Part shown: piece by piece, positions 16,874 through 25,417 of the stretch
Position numbering within the stretch: the stretch's first letter is position 1
Layout: every line of letters begins with the position of its first letter
NCBI GenBank assembly: GCA_026224875.1
Contig: JAMFRU010000089.1
Location: 1 to 50,258, forward strand
Direction: 5' to 3'
DNA: 50,258 bases
From: Acidocella sp.
GTDB lineage: Bacteria > Pseudomonadota > Alphaproteobacteria > Acetobacterales > Acetobacteraceae
Notes under the pieces: generated by a model
What the model was told of the DNA's origin: nothing
What the model saw: only the letters and a program-made list of their open reading frames with translations
The model's database searches: none
Position numbers and translations under genes: made by a program

Positions 16874-17860
16874 TCAAATGATGTTTTTGCCGCTTATGTC
16901 GTGGCGGGGGGATGCTGCTCTCGTCAGCCGGTCGTTTATGGCGAGGCCGAGACCGTGGTTTGGCACGTGCATGGCGGCAATGTGCGTAAGTCCGCGTTTG
17001 GCGCCCTCGGCGTCCAGCACATGCAGCCCTTCGAACAGGCGCGCGGCGGCTTGCCGCAGGTTTTGGGTTTCGGAGAGCTGGAATACCAGTGCCGCACCTG
17101 GCAGCGGGGGGCCGAAGGCGAGCAGCGCTTCGTCTGCCGCTGCGCTGGTGGCGTTCAGCCGTACCGGCAGAGTGGGCGCGTAATGCGAGAGCAGCATGCC
17201 CGGCGAGGCCGGCGCGTTGGAGTCCCCCGAGGCGCGCTGGATGGGGCCGATTTCCGCCTCCAGCGCCTCGACACTTACCCCACCCGGCCGCAATATCACC
17301 GGCAGTGGGCCGGACAGGTCCAACACCGTGGATTCCAGCCCGACCGCGCAGGGGCCGGAATCCAGCACCGCGGCAATCCGCCCATCCAGCTCGGAGAGGA
17401 CGTGAGCGGCGGAGGTGGGGGACATGCGTCCGGAGCGATTGGCCGAAGGGGCTGCCACCGGCCCGCCAAACTCTGTCAGCAATTTCAATGCTGTATGGTG
17501 TCCTGGTACCCGCACTGCTAGTGCCGGTAAACCTGCTCCGGCCAATTGTGATACCGGGCAGTTTTTTGCGCGCGGCAGCACGAGGGTTAACGGCCCGGGC
17601 CAGAATTTCGCTGCAAGTTTTTCGGCTAGAGGCGTGCGGGTAACGTAACGGAACGCCATCTGCGCATCGGCAAAATGGCAGATGAGCGGGTTGAAACTTG
17701 GCCGCCCCTTGGCAGCATAAATCGCCGCCACGGCATCGGCATTACAAGCATCGGCCCCCAGGCCGTACACAGTCTCAGTGCCGAACGCGATGAGCGAGCC
17801 CGCGCGGAGGAGTGCTGCGGCATGGGCAATGTCGTTGGGTGTAAGGCGTTCCGTCATCAT
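16874..17860 (-). CDS. L-threonylcarbamoyladenylate synthase, Sua5 type
   Basis: Makes threonylcarbamoyl-AMP for the t6A37 modification of ANN-decoding tRNAs. 328 residues: an N-terminal YrdC domain (FGTETVYGLGADA, KGRPSFNPLICH, FWPGPLTLVL, VRVPGH, APSANRSGRMSPT) and the C-terminal Sua5 domain joined by the ASPGMLLSHYAP linker. This is the long Sua5 form, not the short TsaC form. Starts ATG 17860 or 17857, both after GGGG. An older Sua5 symbol is avoided because usage varies. Confidence 0.93.
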   Translation of the reverse strand: MMTERLTPNDIAHAAALLRAGSLIAFGTETVYGLGADACNADAVAAIYAAKGRPSFNPLICHFADAQMAFRYVTRTPLAEKLAAKFWPGPLTLVLPRAKNCPVSQLAGAGLPALAVRVPGHHTALKLLTEFGGPVAAPSANRSGRMSPTSAAHVLSELDGRIAAVLDSGPCAVGLESTVLDLSGPLPVILRPGGVSVEALEAEIGPIQRASGDSNAPASPGMLLSHYAPTLPVRLNATSAAADEALLAFGPPLPGAALVFQLSETQNLRQAAARLFEGLHVLDAEGAKRGLTHIAAMHVPNHGLGLAINDRLTRAASPRHDISGKNII

Positions 17861-17930
17861 GTCCCCGTTACGTCCCACTGCCTATTCCAACTTGGCCGTC
17901 ACGTTCCACTCCCGTCCCGACCCGCTCCTC

Positions 17931-17954
17931 CGTCATGCTCGCGAAAGCGGGCAT
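17931..17954 (+). repeat. REP-like GAAA-loop hairpin (copy B, left flank of GIY-YIG gene)
   Basis: CGTCATGCTCGCGAAAGCGG and four more bases. The stem TGCTCGC/GCGGGCA closes a GAAA loop. It is exactly the reverse complement of copy C across 24 bp. It lies 18 bp beyond the stop codon of the GIY-YIG gene. Confidence 0.85.
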
Positions 17955-17972
17955 CTCTTCTCACCCATGCCC

Positions 17973-18266
17973 TTAAAGAATTCCCGCATACAAATCATTC
18001 CAAGCCGGGTTCGTTGTAGTGATCAACTCGTCTTTCCAGGCACGGTTCCATTTTTTGAGTGTCTTTTCCCGCAAGATCGCATCGCGGATATCGTCATGGC
18101 GTTCAAAATACACGGGCTGATATAGCCGGTAACGTTGAGTGAAGCCTTCAATTTCTCCAGCCCGGTGTTGGCTGGTCCGCCGGATAAGGTCGGCGGTTAC
18201 GCCAATGTATAAAACGCCGCCTGGCTTGTTGGTCATCATATAGACCCACCCGCCTTTGGCTCCCAT
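17973..18266 (-). CDS. small GIY-YIG nuclease domain protein
   Basis: 97 residues, a single GIY-YIG domain of the YhbQ/UPF0213-like size. Visible are WVYMMTNKPGGVLYIGV (the GIY and YIG strands), the arginine-containing helix DLIRRTSQHRAG and the glutamate in DAILREKTLKKW, followed by W-K-x-E-L-I. These match the metal-dependent strand-cutting domain. The gene is flanked by two exact, inverted copies of a REP-like hairpin, 18 bp from its stop and 25 bp from its start. That arrangement recalls REP-associated transposases, hinting that the nuclease mobilises these repeats. Its biological role is not established. Confidence 0.88.
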   Translation of the reverse strand: MGAKGGWVYMMTNKPGGVLYIGVTADLIRRTSQHRAGEIEGFTQRYRLYQPVYFERHDDIRDAILREKTLKKWNRAWKDELITTTNPAWNDLYAGIL

Positions 18267-18291
18267 CGCGGTTTATTCTTGTGGCGAGAAG

Positions 18292-18315
18292 ATGCCCGCT
18301 TTCGCGAGCATGACG
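18292..18315 (-). repeat. REP-like GAAA-loop hairpin (copy C, right flank of GIY-YIG gene)
   Basis: Exact reverse complement of copy B (17931-17954). Adjacent outer bases GAGAAGA are also shared with copy B apart from a 2-base difference, so the flanking similarity extends beyond the hairpin. Confidence 0.85.
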
Positions 18316-18340
18316 TGGTTTGTGGGGGCTGGCCGGCTCA

Positions 18341-18358
18341 CTTTCGCGGGCATGACGG
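18341..18358 (-). repeat. REP-like hairpin, partial copy D
   Basis: CTTTCGCGGGCATGACGG repeats the distal part of copy C, in the same orientation, 26 bp further on. The first arm is incomplete. Confidence 0.6.
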
Positions 18359-18405
18359 GGTGGTTGTTGTTTGATTCCGCAGTTCGCAGAGCCACCGCAG
18401 GCAAA

Positions 18406-18906
18406 CTAATGGGGGTCCGGGGCCTCAGGCCCCGGCGGGTGCAGGGCAGCGCCCTGCGACTCTTCCTTCAAAGCTGCGGCCTCCTGCTCCGCCTTTAACG
18501 CCGCGGCTTTGGACTCAGCCGTCAAATCGCGCGCTACTTCCGCTTTGTGCAGCAGTTTGTTGATTTTGGTCGCCTGCTCCAGCGCCTCGTCCTTTACAAA
18601 CTTCAGCTCGGGCGACACCCGCAGCCCCAATCGTGGCGCGATCTGCGCCCGCAAAAACGGCGCGACACGCTTCAACGCCGGCAACAAAGGCGTAATATCC
18701 TTGTGCCCCAGCACAGTCGCGAACACGAGCGCGTGCCGCAAATCCGGCGACATGCGCACTTCGGACACGGTCAATTTCTCGCGCGCGAGCACCTTGTCGT
18801 GGAACTCGGTGCGCAGAAGCGCATCCGCGAGCGCATGCCGGATTTCCTCGCCCACACGCAGCTGGCGCTGCGAGGGGGTGTTAGGCTGGGACGATTTCGG
18901 TTTCAT
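18406..18906 (-). CDS. rbfA: 30S ribosome-binding factor A
   Basis: Assists late maturation of the 30S subunit and 16S rRNA 5' end. 166 residues from ATG 18906; a longer frame to 18969 overlaps infB further. The KH-like core runs from RVGEEIRHALADAL to RLGLRVSPELKFVKDE. A 40-residue Ala/Glu-rich tail follows, ending GAALHPPGPEAPDPH. Those last residues are encoded by a GC-rich palindromic repeat (about 18409-18462), so the gene has been extended by an intergenic element. The start overlaps the end of infB by 26 bp. truB, a common next gene, is absent. Confidence 0.93.
   Translation of the reverse strand: MKPKSSQPNTPSQRQLRVGEEIRHALADALLRTEFHDKVLAREKLTVSEVRMSPDLRHALVFATVLGHKDITPLLPALKRVAPFLRAQIAPRLGLRVSPELKFVKDEALEQATKINKLLHKAEVARDLTAESKAAALKAEQEAAALKEESQGAALHPPGPEAPDPH
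18409..18462. repeat. half-copy of the cloverleaf element, inside the rbfA 3' end
   Basis: Contains CCGGGGCCTCAGGCCCCGG and the adjacent GGGGGT, closely related to hairpin block A of the elements at 35805 and 41021. A second small palindrome, GCAGGGCAGCGCCCTGC, is beside it. The central stem, loop and block B are missing. It may act as the rbfA operon terminator. Confidence 0.65.
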
Positions 18907-21634
18907 AGCACTCGACCACGTCGCCTTCACGCAGATCCTGGAAGCCCGCGAACGACAGGCCACATTCATAACCGCGCGCCACTTCCTTCACATCGTCCTT
19001 GAAGCGCTTGAGCTGGCTGAGGTCGCCCTGATGGATGACCACGTTGTCGCGCAGCAGGCGCACGCCGCAGCCGCGCTTGACCAGACCTTCGGTGACATAG
19101 CAACCCGCGACCTTGCCGGTCTTGGTGATGTTGAACACCTGGCGGATTTCCGCGTAACCCAGGAACTTCTCGCGATGCACTGGGGCGAGCTTGCCCTTGA
19201 CCAGTTTCTCGATGTCATCGGCGACTTCGTAGATGATCGAGTAGTAGCGGATATCCACGCCTTCGCTCTTGGAGAGCTCACGGGCCTGCACATTGGCGCG
19301 CACGTTGAAGGCGACGACGATGGCGTCCGACGCTTTCGCCAGCTGCACATCGCTCTCGGTAATCTGGCCGACGCCTGAGTAGATGACGCGCACGCGCACC
19401 TCCTCGTTGCCGACCTTGGTGACGACCACGCTGATGGCTTCGGACGAACCCTGCACATCGGCCTTGACGACGATCGCCACTTCCTTCTGTGCGCCGGCCT
19501 GAATACGGGCCAGCATTTCGTCCATCGTGCCACGGCCGGCGGTTTGCGCGGCGGCCTGGCGGTCGCGCAGTTTTTGGGCGCGGTATTCCACAATCTCACG
19601 GGCGCGCTGCTCGTTCTCAACCACCACGAACGGCTCGCCAGCTGTGGGCGTACCGGACAGGCCGAGGATTTCCACCGGAGAGGAAGGTCCGGCCGATTTC
19701 ACGGGCTGGCCCTGGTCGTTGAGCATGGCGCGGACGCGGCCCCACTGGGCCCCGGCCACAACCGTGTCGCCCAGGTTGAGCGTACCCTTCTGCACGAGCA
19801 CGGTCGCAACCGGGCCACGGCCACGGTCGAGACGGCTTTCGATGATCGCGCCTTCGGCAGCGCGGTTCGGGTTGGCGCGCAGCTCGAGCACTTCGGCCTG
19901 GAGCACGATGGCTTCTTCCAATTTGTCGAGGCCGAGCTTCTTCAGCGCGGAAACTTCAACATCCTGGGTATCGCCGCCCATTTCCTCAACCACGATCTCG
20001 TATTGCAGCAGCTCCTGGCGGACGCGGTTGGCATCGGCGCCCGGGCGGTCGATTTTGTTGATCGCCACGATCAGCGGCACGCCGGCGGCCTGGGCGTGTT
20101 TGATCGCCTCGATCGTCTGCGGCATCACGCCGTCGTCGGCGGCAACCACCAGCACCACGATGTCGGTGGCGGCGGCACCACGGGCGCGCATGGCGGTGAA
20201 CGCCTCATGGCCCGGGGTGTCGAGGAAGGTGATCAGCGCGCCGGACGGGGCTTGCACCTGATAGGCGCCGATATGCTGGGTGATGCCACCGGCCTCGCCA
20301 GCTGCAACGGAGGTTTTGCGCAAGGCATCCAGCAGGCTGGTCTTACCATGGTCAACATGGCCCATGATGGTGACGACCGGCGGACGGATCTGCAGATCGG
20401 CATCGTCATCGACTTCGCCTTCGAGCCCGAGCTCAACGTCTGAGTCGGACACGCGGCGGGATTTATGGCCGAATTCGCTCACCACCAGCTCGGCGGTGTC
20501 GGCATCGATATCCTGGGTGATGGTCGCCATCACACCCATCTTCATCAGGGCGCGCACAACCTCGCGGCCGGGGGCGGCCATACGGTTGGCCAGCTCCTGC
20601 ACGGTGATGGTTTCGGGAAGAATAACCTCGCGGACGACTTTAACGCCATCGGCGCGCAGCAGTTCGAGCTCGGCCTGGCGGCGTTCGCGGTCACGCTGGC
20701 GGCGCACGGAAGCAAGGCTGCGCACTTTCTCGTCGGCACCCTCGAGGGCTGCCTGCACGTCGATACGTCCGCCGCGGCGGTTGCCGTCGCCGAGTTTTTT
20801 AACAGCCGGGACCGGCGCGCCGCGCTTGGGCGCAATGGTCGTCAGGCGGCGCACGCCACCGGGGCCACGCGGGGCCTCGTCGTCGTCTTCGGCGCCGGCG
20901 GGGCGTCCGCCGGGTTTCAGCTGCAATGTTTCGCGCACGGCGGGCGTTGCCGGGCGGGCAGGGGTTGCGGCCTGCGCGGGTCCGGGTGCGGGCTCCGCCA
21001 CGGGCAGCGGCACATGCTCGGTGCCGGCCAGCTCGGCGGCTTCGCGGGCTGCGGCCTCGGCTATGGCGCGGGTTTTGGCATCCTCAAGGGCCTGGCGGGC
21101 GGCATCCTCCTCGCGGCGGCGGGCCTCCTCGGCGGCGGAGAGAATGGAGATTTTTTCCTGCTCGCGGCGCTCGGCCTCGCGCTGGGCGGCCACGGCCAGC
21201 ACGCGCTGGCGGGTGGCCTGCTCACCAGCGGTGAGGGCGCGGTTGCCGGTGCCACCCTGGCGCGGGCGCACAAGCTGCGGCGCCGGCGGGGCGAGGGTTG
21301 CGGCCGGACCCGGCGCCGGGCCAGGGGACGTAGTGGGGGCAGCGGTTGCGGCTGCGGGGCGCTCGGTGTGCTCAACGCGCTCAGCCGCGGCTGGGCTCGC
21401 GGCGGCTGGGCTCAGGGCAAGAGTAACAGGCGCTGCTGCCGGGGCAGGGGCTGCGGCAGGCACTGGGCCCAGGCCGCGCTTTTTGCGCACTTCCACCTGC
21501 ACAACCTTCGAGCGGCCATGCGAGAAACTTTGCCGGACGGAACCGGCATCGACAGTATGCCCTGCATCGCCGCGCGCCACCGGGCGCAGCGACAGCCTGC
21601 CTTTGGTTTCATTCTGGTCGTTGCCGTCACTCAT
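18881..21634 (-). CDS. infB: translation initiation factor IF-2
   Basis: GTPase that brings initiator tRNA to the 30S subunit. 917 residues from ATG 21634; an upstream in-frame start at 21655 is less likely. A long Ala/Pro/charged N-terminal region (to about 330) is followed by the IF2-N fold [18 protein letters not shown] (first part [10 protein letters not shown]), G1 GHVDHGKT near residue 425, [21 protein letters not shown] and SALKKLG. Domain IV ends [20 protein letters not shown] (first part GYECGLSF). Fourth gene of the rimP-nusA-ylxR-infB-rbfA operon. Confidence 0.97.
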   Translation of the reverse strand: MSDGNDQNETKGRLSLRPVARGDAGHTVDAGSVRQSFSHGRSKVVQVEVRKKRGLGPVPAAAPAPAAAPVTLALSPAAASPAAAERVEHTERPAAATAAPTTSPGPAPGPAATLAPPAPQLVRPRQGGTGNRALTAGEQATRQRVLAVAAQREAERREQEKISILSAAEEARRREEDAARQALEDAKTRAIAEAAAREAAELAGTEHVPLPVAEPAPGPAQAATPARPATPAVRETLQLKPGGRPAGAEDDDEAPRGPGGVRRLTTIAPKRGAPVPAVKKLGDGNRRGGRIDVQAALEGADEKVRSLASVRRQRDRERRQAELELLRADGVKVVREVILPETITVQELANRMAAPGREVVRALMKMGVMATITQDIDADTAELVVSEFGHKSRRVSDSDVELGLEGEVDDDADLQIRPPVVTIMGHVDHGKTSLLDALRKTSVAAGEAGGITQHIGAYQVQAPSGALITFLDTPGHEAFTAMRARGAAATDIVVLVVAADDGVMPQTIEAIKHAQAAGVPLIVAINKIDRPGADANRVRQELLQYEIVVEEMGGDTQDVEVSALKKLGLDKLEEAIVLQAEVLELRANPNRAAEGAIIESRLDRGRGPVATVLVQKGTLNLGDTVVAGAQWGRVRAMLNDQGQPVKSAGPSSPVEILGLSGTPTAGEPFVVVENEQRAREIVEYRAQKLRDRQAAAQTAGRGTMDEMLARIQAGAQKEVAIVVKADVQGSSEAISVVVTKVGNEEVRVRVIYSGVGQITESDVQLAKASDAIVVAFNVRANVQARELSKSEGVDIRYYSIIYEVADDIEKLVKGKLAPVHREKFLGYAEIRQVFNITKTGKVAGCYVTEGLVKRGCGVRLLRDNVVIHQGDLSQLKRFKDDVKEVARGYECGLSFAGFQDLREGDVVECYETEIVPA

Positions 21635-21688
21635 GCTCAAATCCGGTCCATTCACGTCTTGGCTGGGGTTACCCGGCCTGGTTGGGCT

Positions 21689-22435
21689 CTACTGCCCGCT
21701 TGTCTCGCCGTCCGCAACACCTTGCAGGCGCAGCGCTTCGATTTCGATCATCTTGGCCAGCCGCCCTGGCGAAATGACCGCATGTACCGTGTGATCACGG
21801 CCAAAAATTTTGCCCAGCGCGGCGGCGTTAAGGATCGCCACCACCGGGATATCGCGCCCGCCCACAAACCTTGCCCGCTCGTCGATACTGCCGTCTGCGG
21901 CTTGCACCACCAGCCCGGCTCCACCGATCTGCAACCACTCCCGTGCCTTCTCGAAGCCGGAAATAGCGGCACCGCTGCGCCGGGCGAGGCCCAGCAAATC
22001 CGTCAGTCTTCGTGTCAGCGCGGCAGTCACCTCGTCAGCCAGACTGGGCGGTACAACCACCTGCGCCTTAGCCGCGCGGGCGAAAACCCCGCGGCGGATC
22101 GCCTGATGTAGCACGCCCGGCTGAGCACTCAACCATAATCCACGTCCGGGCAGGGTTGCGGTAACGTCGAACACCACCCTGCCGCCCGGTGCCATGGCAA
22201 AGCGTAGCATCTCTTCGCGCTTGCCTTGCTCGCGGGTGACGAGGCAGCGCCTGAGCGGCCCCTTCTCCGGCTCGTCTTCCTCAAACGCCGCACCTTCCTC
22301 AGTTGAGGCGGCTGCCTCGGTTGGGGCAGCTTCCTTGTCTGGGGTTACGTCCTCATGCGGGGCGGTTTCCGGTTCAGGCAGCTGGGCCGCCCTCCCCTTC
22401 GAACCAATGCGCACGCGCGGCCATGATAACCTCAT
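21689..22435 (-). CDS. YlxR (DUF448) / L7Ae-like RNA-binding protein
   Basis: 248 residues. An acidic N-terminal stretch is followed by the YlxR domain ([20 protein letters not shown], then GRGLWLSAQ) and an L7Ae/ribosomal-L30e-like domain ([33 protein letters not shown], first part HTVHAVIS). Such fused proteins are encoded between nusA and infB in alphaproteobacteria and are thought to bind RNA. The ATG at 22435 overlaps nusA by 62 bp; a shorter form starting near 22414 (GTG) is possible. Confidence 0.88.
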   Translation of the reverse strand: MRLSWPRVRIGSKGRAAQLPEPETAPHEDVTPDKEAAPTEAAASTEEGAAFEEDEPEKGPLRRCLVTREQGKREEMLRFAMAPGGRVVFDVTATLPGRGLWLSAQPGVLHQAIRRGVFARAAKAQVVVPPSLADEVTAALTRRLTDLLGLARRSGAAISGFEKAREWLQIGGAGLVVQAADGSIDERARFVGGRDIPVVAILNAAALGKIFGRDHTVHAVISPGRLAKMIEIEALRLQGVADGETSGQ

Positions 22436-23891
22436 TGGCCTGCTCTTCGGTCAGAGCCTCGGCACCCAGCATTTCCACCAGCTCGTCACCGGCGAGGTCC
22501 GCCAGATCGTCCAGGGTTTTGACGCCCTTTTCGCCAAGCGTGATCAGATCCTTCGCCGAAAGCGCCTCGATGGCGGCAATCTCGTCGGATACGCCCAGCT
22601 CGACGCGCTTCTCTTCCTGCTCATTGGCCTGGCGGGTCAGGAAGTTGTCGGCACGGCGCTGCAATTCGGCGGCGACGGTGTCGTCGAAGCCTTCAATCGT
22701 GCCGATCTCTTCCACCGGGGTGGTCACCAGGTCCTCGATGCTCTCGAACCCTTCCTGCACCAGCAGCCCGGCGATCATGTCGTCCACATCAAGTGCCTCG
22801 ACGAACAGACCTGTTTTACGGCGGAACTCTTCCTGGCGGCGCTCGCTCTCTTCGGCTTCGGTCAGAATATCGATGTCCCAGCGCGTCAGCTGCGAGGCCA
22901 GGCGCACGTTCTGGCCGCGGCGGCCGATGGCGAGGCTAAGCTGGCTATCCGGCACCACGACTTCAACCCGCCCGGCGTCTTCATCCATCACGACCTTGGA
23001 GACTTCCGCCGGTGCCAGCGCATTCACCACAAAGGTGGCGATGTTGGGCGACCAGGGGATGATGTCGATCTTCTCGCCCTGCAATTCGGCGACGACCGCC
23101 TGCACGCGCGAGCCGCGCATACCGACGCAGGCGCCGACCGGGTCGATCGACTGGTCACGCGAGATCACGGCCATTTTGGCGCGTGAACCAGGGTCGCGGG
23201 ACACGGCCTTGATCTCGATGATGCCGTCGTAGATTTCCGGCACTTCCTGCGCGAACAATTTGGCCAAAAAGCCGGGATGCGTGCGGGAGAGGAAAATCTG
23301 CGGGCCGCGCTGCTCTTCGCGCACGTCGTAGATGAAGGCGCGCACGCGGTCGCCGTTTTTCAGCTGCTCGCGGGGAATGCACTCGTCACGGCGCAGCAAA
23401 GCTTCAGCCCGGCCGAGATCAACCATGAGGTTGCCGTATTCGGTGCGCTTGACCACGCCGTTGATGATCTCGCCGACGCGATCCTTGAACTCGTTGAACT
23501 GCTTGGCGCGCTCGAATTCGCGGACGCGCTGCACGATCACCTGCTTGGCGGTCTGCGCGGCGATACGGCCGAAATCGATGGGCGGCAGCGGGTCGATCAG
23601 ATACTCGCCGACATTCTTTTCGGGGGCGAATTTTTTGGAGATGGCGACGGGAATTTGGGTTTCCTCGTTCTCGACAACCTCGACGATCTCGGTCCAGCGC
23701 GAAAGCCTCACATCGCCCGTCTTGCGGTCGATGATGGCGCGGATGTCCTTCTCATGCCCATATTTGGCGCGGCCGGCTTTCTGGATCGCCTGTTCCATCG
23801 CTTCGAGCACATCGTCGCGCTCAATCGATTTTTCGCGTGCCACGGCATCGGCGACAAGCAGCAATTCCGGGCGGTTGACTGCGGTATCCAT
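22374..23891 (-). CDS. nusA: transcription termination/antitermination factor NusA
   Basis: 505 residues. N-terminal RNA-polymerase-binding region, then S1 domain around 135-200 ([20 protein letters not shown], first part [10 protein letters not shown]), KH1 with [17 protein letters not shown] and KH2 with [17 protein letters not shown]-terminal helix-hairpin-helix repeats ([16 protein letters not shown] and [19 protein letters not shown]) are present. It regulates pausing and termination. It follows rimP by 9 bp. A hairpin-plus-U-tract lies upstream of rimP, so autoregulation by termination is conceivable. Confidence 0.97.
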   Translation of the reverse strand: MDTAVNRPELLLVADAVAREKSIERDDVLEAMEQAIQKAGRAKYGHEKDIRAIIDRKTGDVRLSRWTEIVEVVENEETQIPVAISKKFAPEKNVGEYLIDPLPPIDFGRIAAQTAKQVIVQRVREFERAKQFNEFKDRVGEIINGVVKRTEYGNLMVDLGRAEALLRRDECIPREQLKNGDRVRAFIYDVREEQRGPQIFLSRTHPGFLAKLFAQEVPEIYDGIIEIKAVSRDPGSRAKMAVISRDQSIDPVGACVGMRGSRVQAVVAELQGEKIDIIPWSPNIATFVVNALAPAEVSKVVMDEDAGRVEVVVPDSQLSLAIGRRGQNVRLASQLTRWDIDILTEAEESERRQEEFRRKTGLFVEALDVDDMIAGLLVQEGFESIEDLVTTPVEEIGTIEGFDDTVAAELQRRADNFLTRQANEQEEKRVELGVSDEIAAIEALSAKDLITLGEKGVKTLDDLADLAGDELVEMLGAEALTEEQANEVIMAARAHWFEGEGGPAA

Positions 23892-23900
23892 GGGAATCCT

Positions 23901-24467
23901 CTAATGGCTCTCTTGAGGTTGGGTAATATCAGGCAGCGGGGTTTCAGAAGAAGCGGCTTCAGTCGTCGTAAAGGCGATCAGCGCATCGGTCAGCACGAGC
24001 TTGGCCTTGCGGATGTCGGCACGTTTGAGTTCGATGACTTCGTCTTTTTCCATGCGCAGGCGGACGATCTCGGAATCGGTCTCAGCCAGTTTGCCGGTAA
24101 AACGCTTGCGGCCGCCGGGGCCGGGGAAGTTCAGCTCGATTTTAGCATCATATCCGGCATAGCGGATGAAATCCTTGGTCCGGGTCAGCGGCCGGTCGAT
24201 GCCGGCGGAGGAGACCTCCAGCGTCCAGGCGGTGCTGATCGGGTCTTCCACGTCCGTTACGGCGGAAACCAGGCGCGACACGGCCTCGCAATCGCCCAAA
24301 GTGAAGGAGGCGCCATCGGCACGGTCGGCCATAATCTGCACGGTCGGGGTGTCGGTACCGATCACCTGCACGCGCACCAGCTCATAGCCCTGGCCTTCCA
24401 GGGGCTCCATGATGATATCGGCAATGCGGCCTTCGAGGCCGGTATGAACGGGACGGTTGTCGGACAA
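23901..24467 (-). CDS. rimP: ribosome maturation factor RimP
   Basis: Needed for 30S maturation. 188 residues. The pattern LEGQGYELVRVQV, DCEAVSRLVSAVTD, TLEVSSAGIDRPLTRTKDF and GKLAETDSEIVRL matches the family. The start codon is TTG at 24467; an in-frame stop sits three codons upstream and no ATG occurs near, so TTG is the only reasonable start, with no obvious ribosome binding site. First gene of the operon. The leader contains an intrinsic-terminator-like hairpin (24515-24544). Confidence 0.93.
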   Translation of the reverse strand: MSDNRPVHTGLEGRIADIIMEPLEGQGYELVRVQVIGTDTPTVQIMADRADGASFTLGDCEAVSRLVSAVTDVEDPISTAWTLEVSSAGIDRPLTRTKDFIRYAGYDAKIELNFPGPGGRKRFTGKLAETDSEIVRLRMEKDEVIELKRADIRKAKLVLTDALIAFTTTEAASSETPLPDITQPQESH

Positions 24468-24514
24468 GTGCGGTTAGATCCACGGGTCAAAAGCCCATCA
24501 GGGCGAAAAGCAAT

Positions 24515-24544
24515 AAAAAAGGCGGCCCTTTTAAGGGGCCACCC
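24515..24544 (-). terminator. leader terminator/attenuator candidate upstream of rimP-nusA
   Basis: On the minus strand GGTGGCCC pairs with GGGCCGCC (one G-T wobble) around CTTAAAA, followed by TTTTTT. It lies 48-77 bp upstream of the rimP start. No minus-strand gene exists just before it, because the VapBC-like genes run the other way. It therefore may sit in the operon's own leader. Confidence 0.6.
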
Positions 24545-24696
24545 AGCGAAAGACGGGTAATGTTGAGGCGCTGCATAGCCGGTTAGGGGCAAAACGGCAA
24601 GCGGTTTTTGGGGTAGGCCGCGGAGCGCCGTGCGGTTTTTCTGGCATACGCATGGACTATGTGGTAACGCATCCATATTGGAGCTATTTTGGAACC

Positions 24697-24945
24697 ATGC
24701 CTGTCAATCTTTCCATCAAGAACGCGCCGGACGATATCGTGGAGCGCCTGCGCGTCCGGGCTGCTTCCCACCACCGCTCGCTCCAGGGCGAGCTTATGGC
24801 GATCATCGAGGCGGCGGTGGAGCCCCCACGCAAACTCTCGCCTGTAGAGCTTGTGGCCGAGGTCCGCCGGCGTGGCATCAGCTCCGGCGAAAGCTCAGTG
24901 GATATGATCCGCGCTGACCGGGACCGCGACAATAACCGATATTAA
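24697..24945 (+). CDS. FitA/VapB-type ribbon-helix-helix antitoxin
   Basis: 82 residues. The N-terminal strand VNLSIKNAPDDIVERLRVRA followed by HHRSLQGELMAIIEAAVE is the typical ribbon-helix-helix of FitA-type antitoxins. The C-terminal tail with SVDMIRADRDRDNN binds the toxin. ATG 24697 is the family-consistent start; an upstream frame to 24652 adds unrelated residues. The gene overlaps the reading frame of the PIN-domain toxin, so the two are probably coupled and autoregulated by the complex. Confidence 0.85.
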   Translation: MPVNLSIKNAPDDIVERLRVRAASHHRSLQGELMAIIEAAVEPPRKLSPVELVAEVRRRGISSGESSVDMIRADRDRDNNRY

Positions 24946-25309
24946 AGTCATCGATGCCTCGGCACTCGCGGCGATGTTGTTCGGAGAACCGGCGGCGGAG
25001 CGCATCGCCGCGCAGTTACAAGGCGCTCGGCTGATCGCGCCAACGCTCATCGAATACGAGCTGGCCAATGTTTGCCTGTTCAAAATGCGCCGGGGAAAAT
25101 CTCGCAGGGATGAGTTGCTGGATGGCTTCGCTTTGCGCGGCACGATCGGTATCGAGCATGAGGATGTGGACGCGGCCGAAATCCTCACGCTCGCGGATGC
25201 CACGGGGCTCACCGCCTATGACGCGAGCTACCTCTGGCTGGCCCGCAAACACGGCGCCGATCTTGTAACGTTGGATAAACAACTGGCCGCTGCCCATGCC
25301 GGCGTTTGA
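24914..25309 (+). CDS. VapC/FitB-type PIN-domain toxin (non-ATG start)
   Basis: Ribonuclease toxin of the PIN family. From CTG 24914 it has 131 residues: VIDASALAAMLFGEP with the first catalytic Asp, APTLIEYELANVCL with the conserved Glu, and DATGLTAYDASYLWLARKHGADLVTLD with the C-terminal acidic residues (first part DATGLTAYDASYLW). The first ATG in the frame, 24974, would lose the essential first Asp. No ATG or GTG lies between the upstream stop (24905-24907) and that ATG, so CTG or ATT 24941 must be used, perhaps by reinitiation from the overlapping antitoxin. Confidence 0.75.
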   Translation: MTGTATITDIKVIDASALAAMLFGEPAAERIAAQLQGARLIAPTLIEYELANVCLFKMRRGKSRRDELLDGFALRGTIGIEHEDVDAAEILTLADATGLTAYDASYLWLARKHGADLVTLDKQLAAAHAGV

Positions 25310-25316
25310 GTCCCAA

Positions 25317-25343
25317 TAAAAAACGGCGCCCGAGGGCGCCGTT
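25317..25343. terminator. bidirectional terminator between the PIN toxin and glnA
   Basis: AAACGGCGCCC-GAG-GGCGCCGTTT, starting 8 bp after the toxin stop. A-run before and T-run after the stem allow use from both convergent genes. Confidence 0.75.
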
Positions 25344-25362
25344 TCGTCTCTGCCCGCCGGGG

Positions 25363-25407
25363 TTCCCGCTTTCGCGGGAATGACGGTGTTTCGCGCCAAT
25401 GACGGCG
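25363..25407 (-). repeat. REP-like GAAA-loop hairpin (copy E) with a degenerate second unit
   Basis: TTCCCGC-TTTC-GCGGGAA then TGACGG; on the minus strand the loop reads GAAA. A shortened second unit (TTTCGCGCCAATGACGGCG) follows directly. It lies just past the glnA stop. Stem bases differ from copies A-C, but pairing is kept. Confidence 0.75.
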
Positions 25408-25417
25408 CGATGAAGTT

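Noticed and set aside
20465-22111. Long plus-strand frame opposite infB
   Set aside because: Glycine/alanine-rich antisense of the IF-2 N-terminal region; no support.
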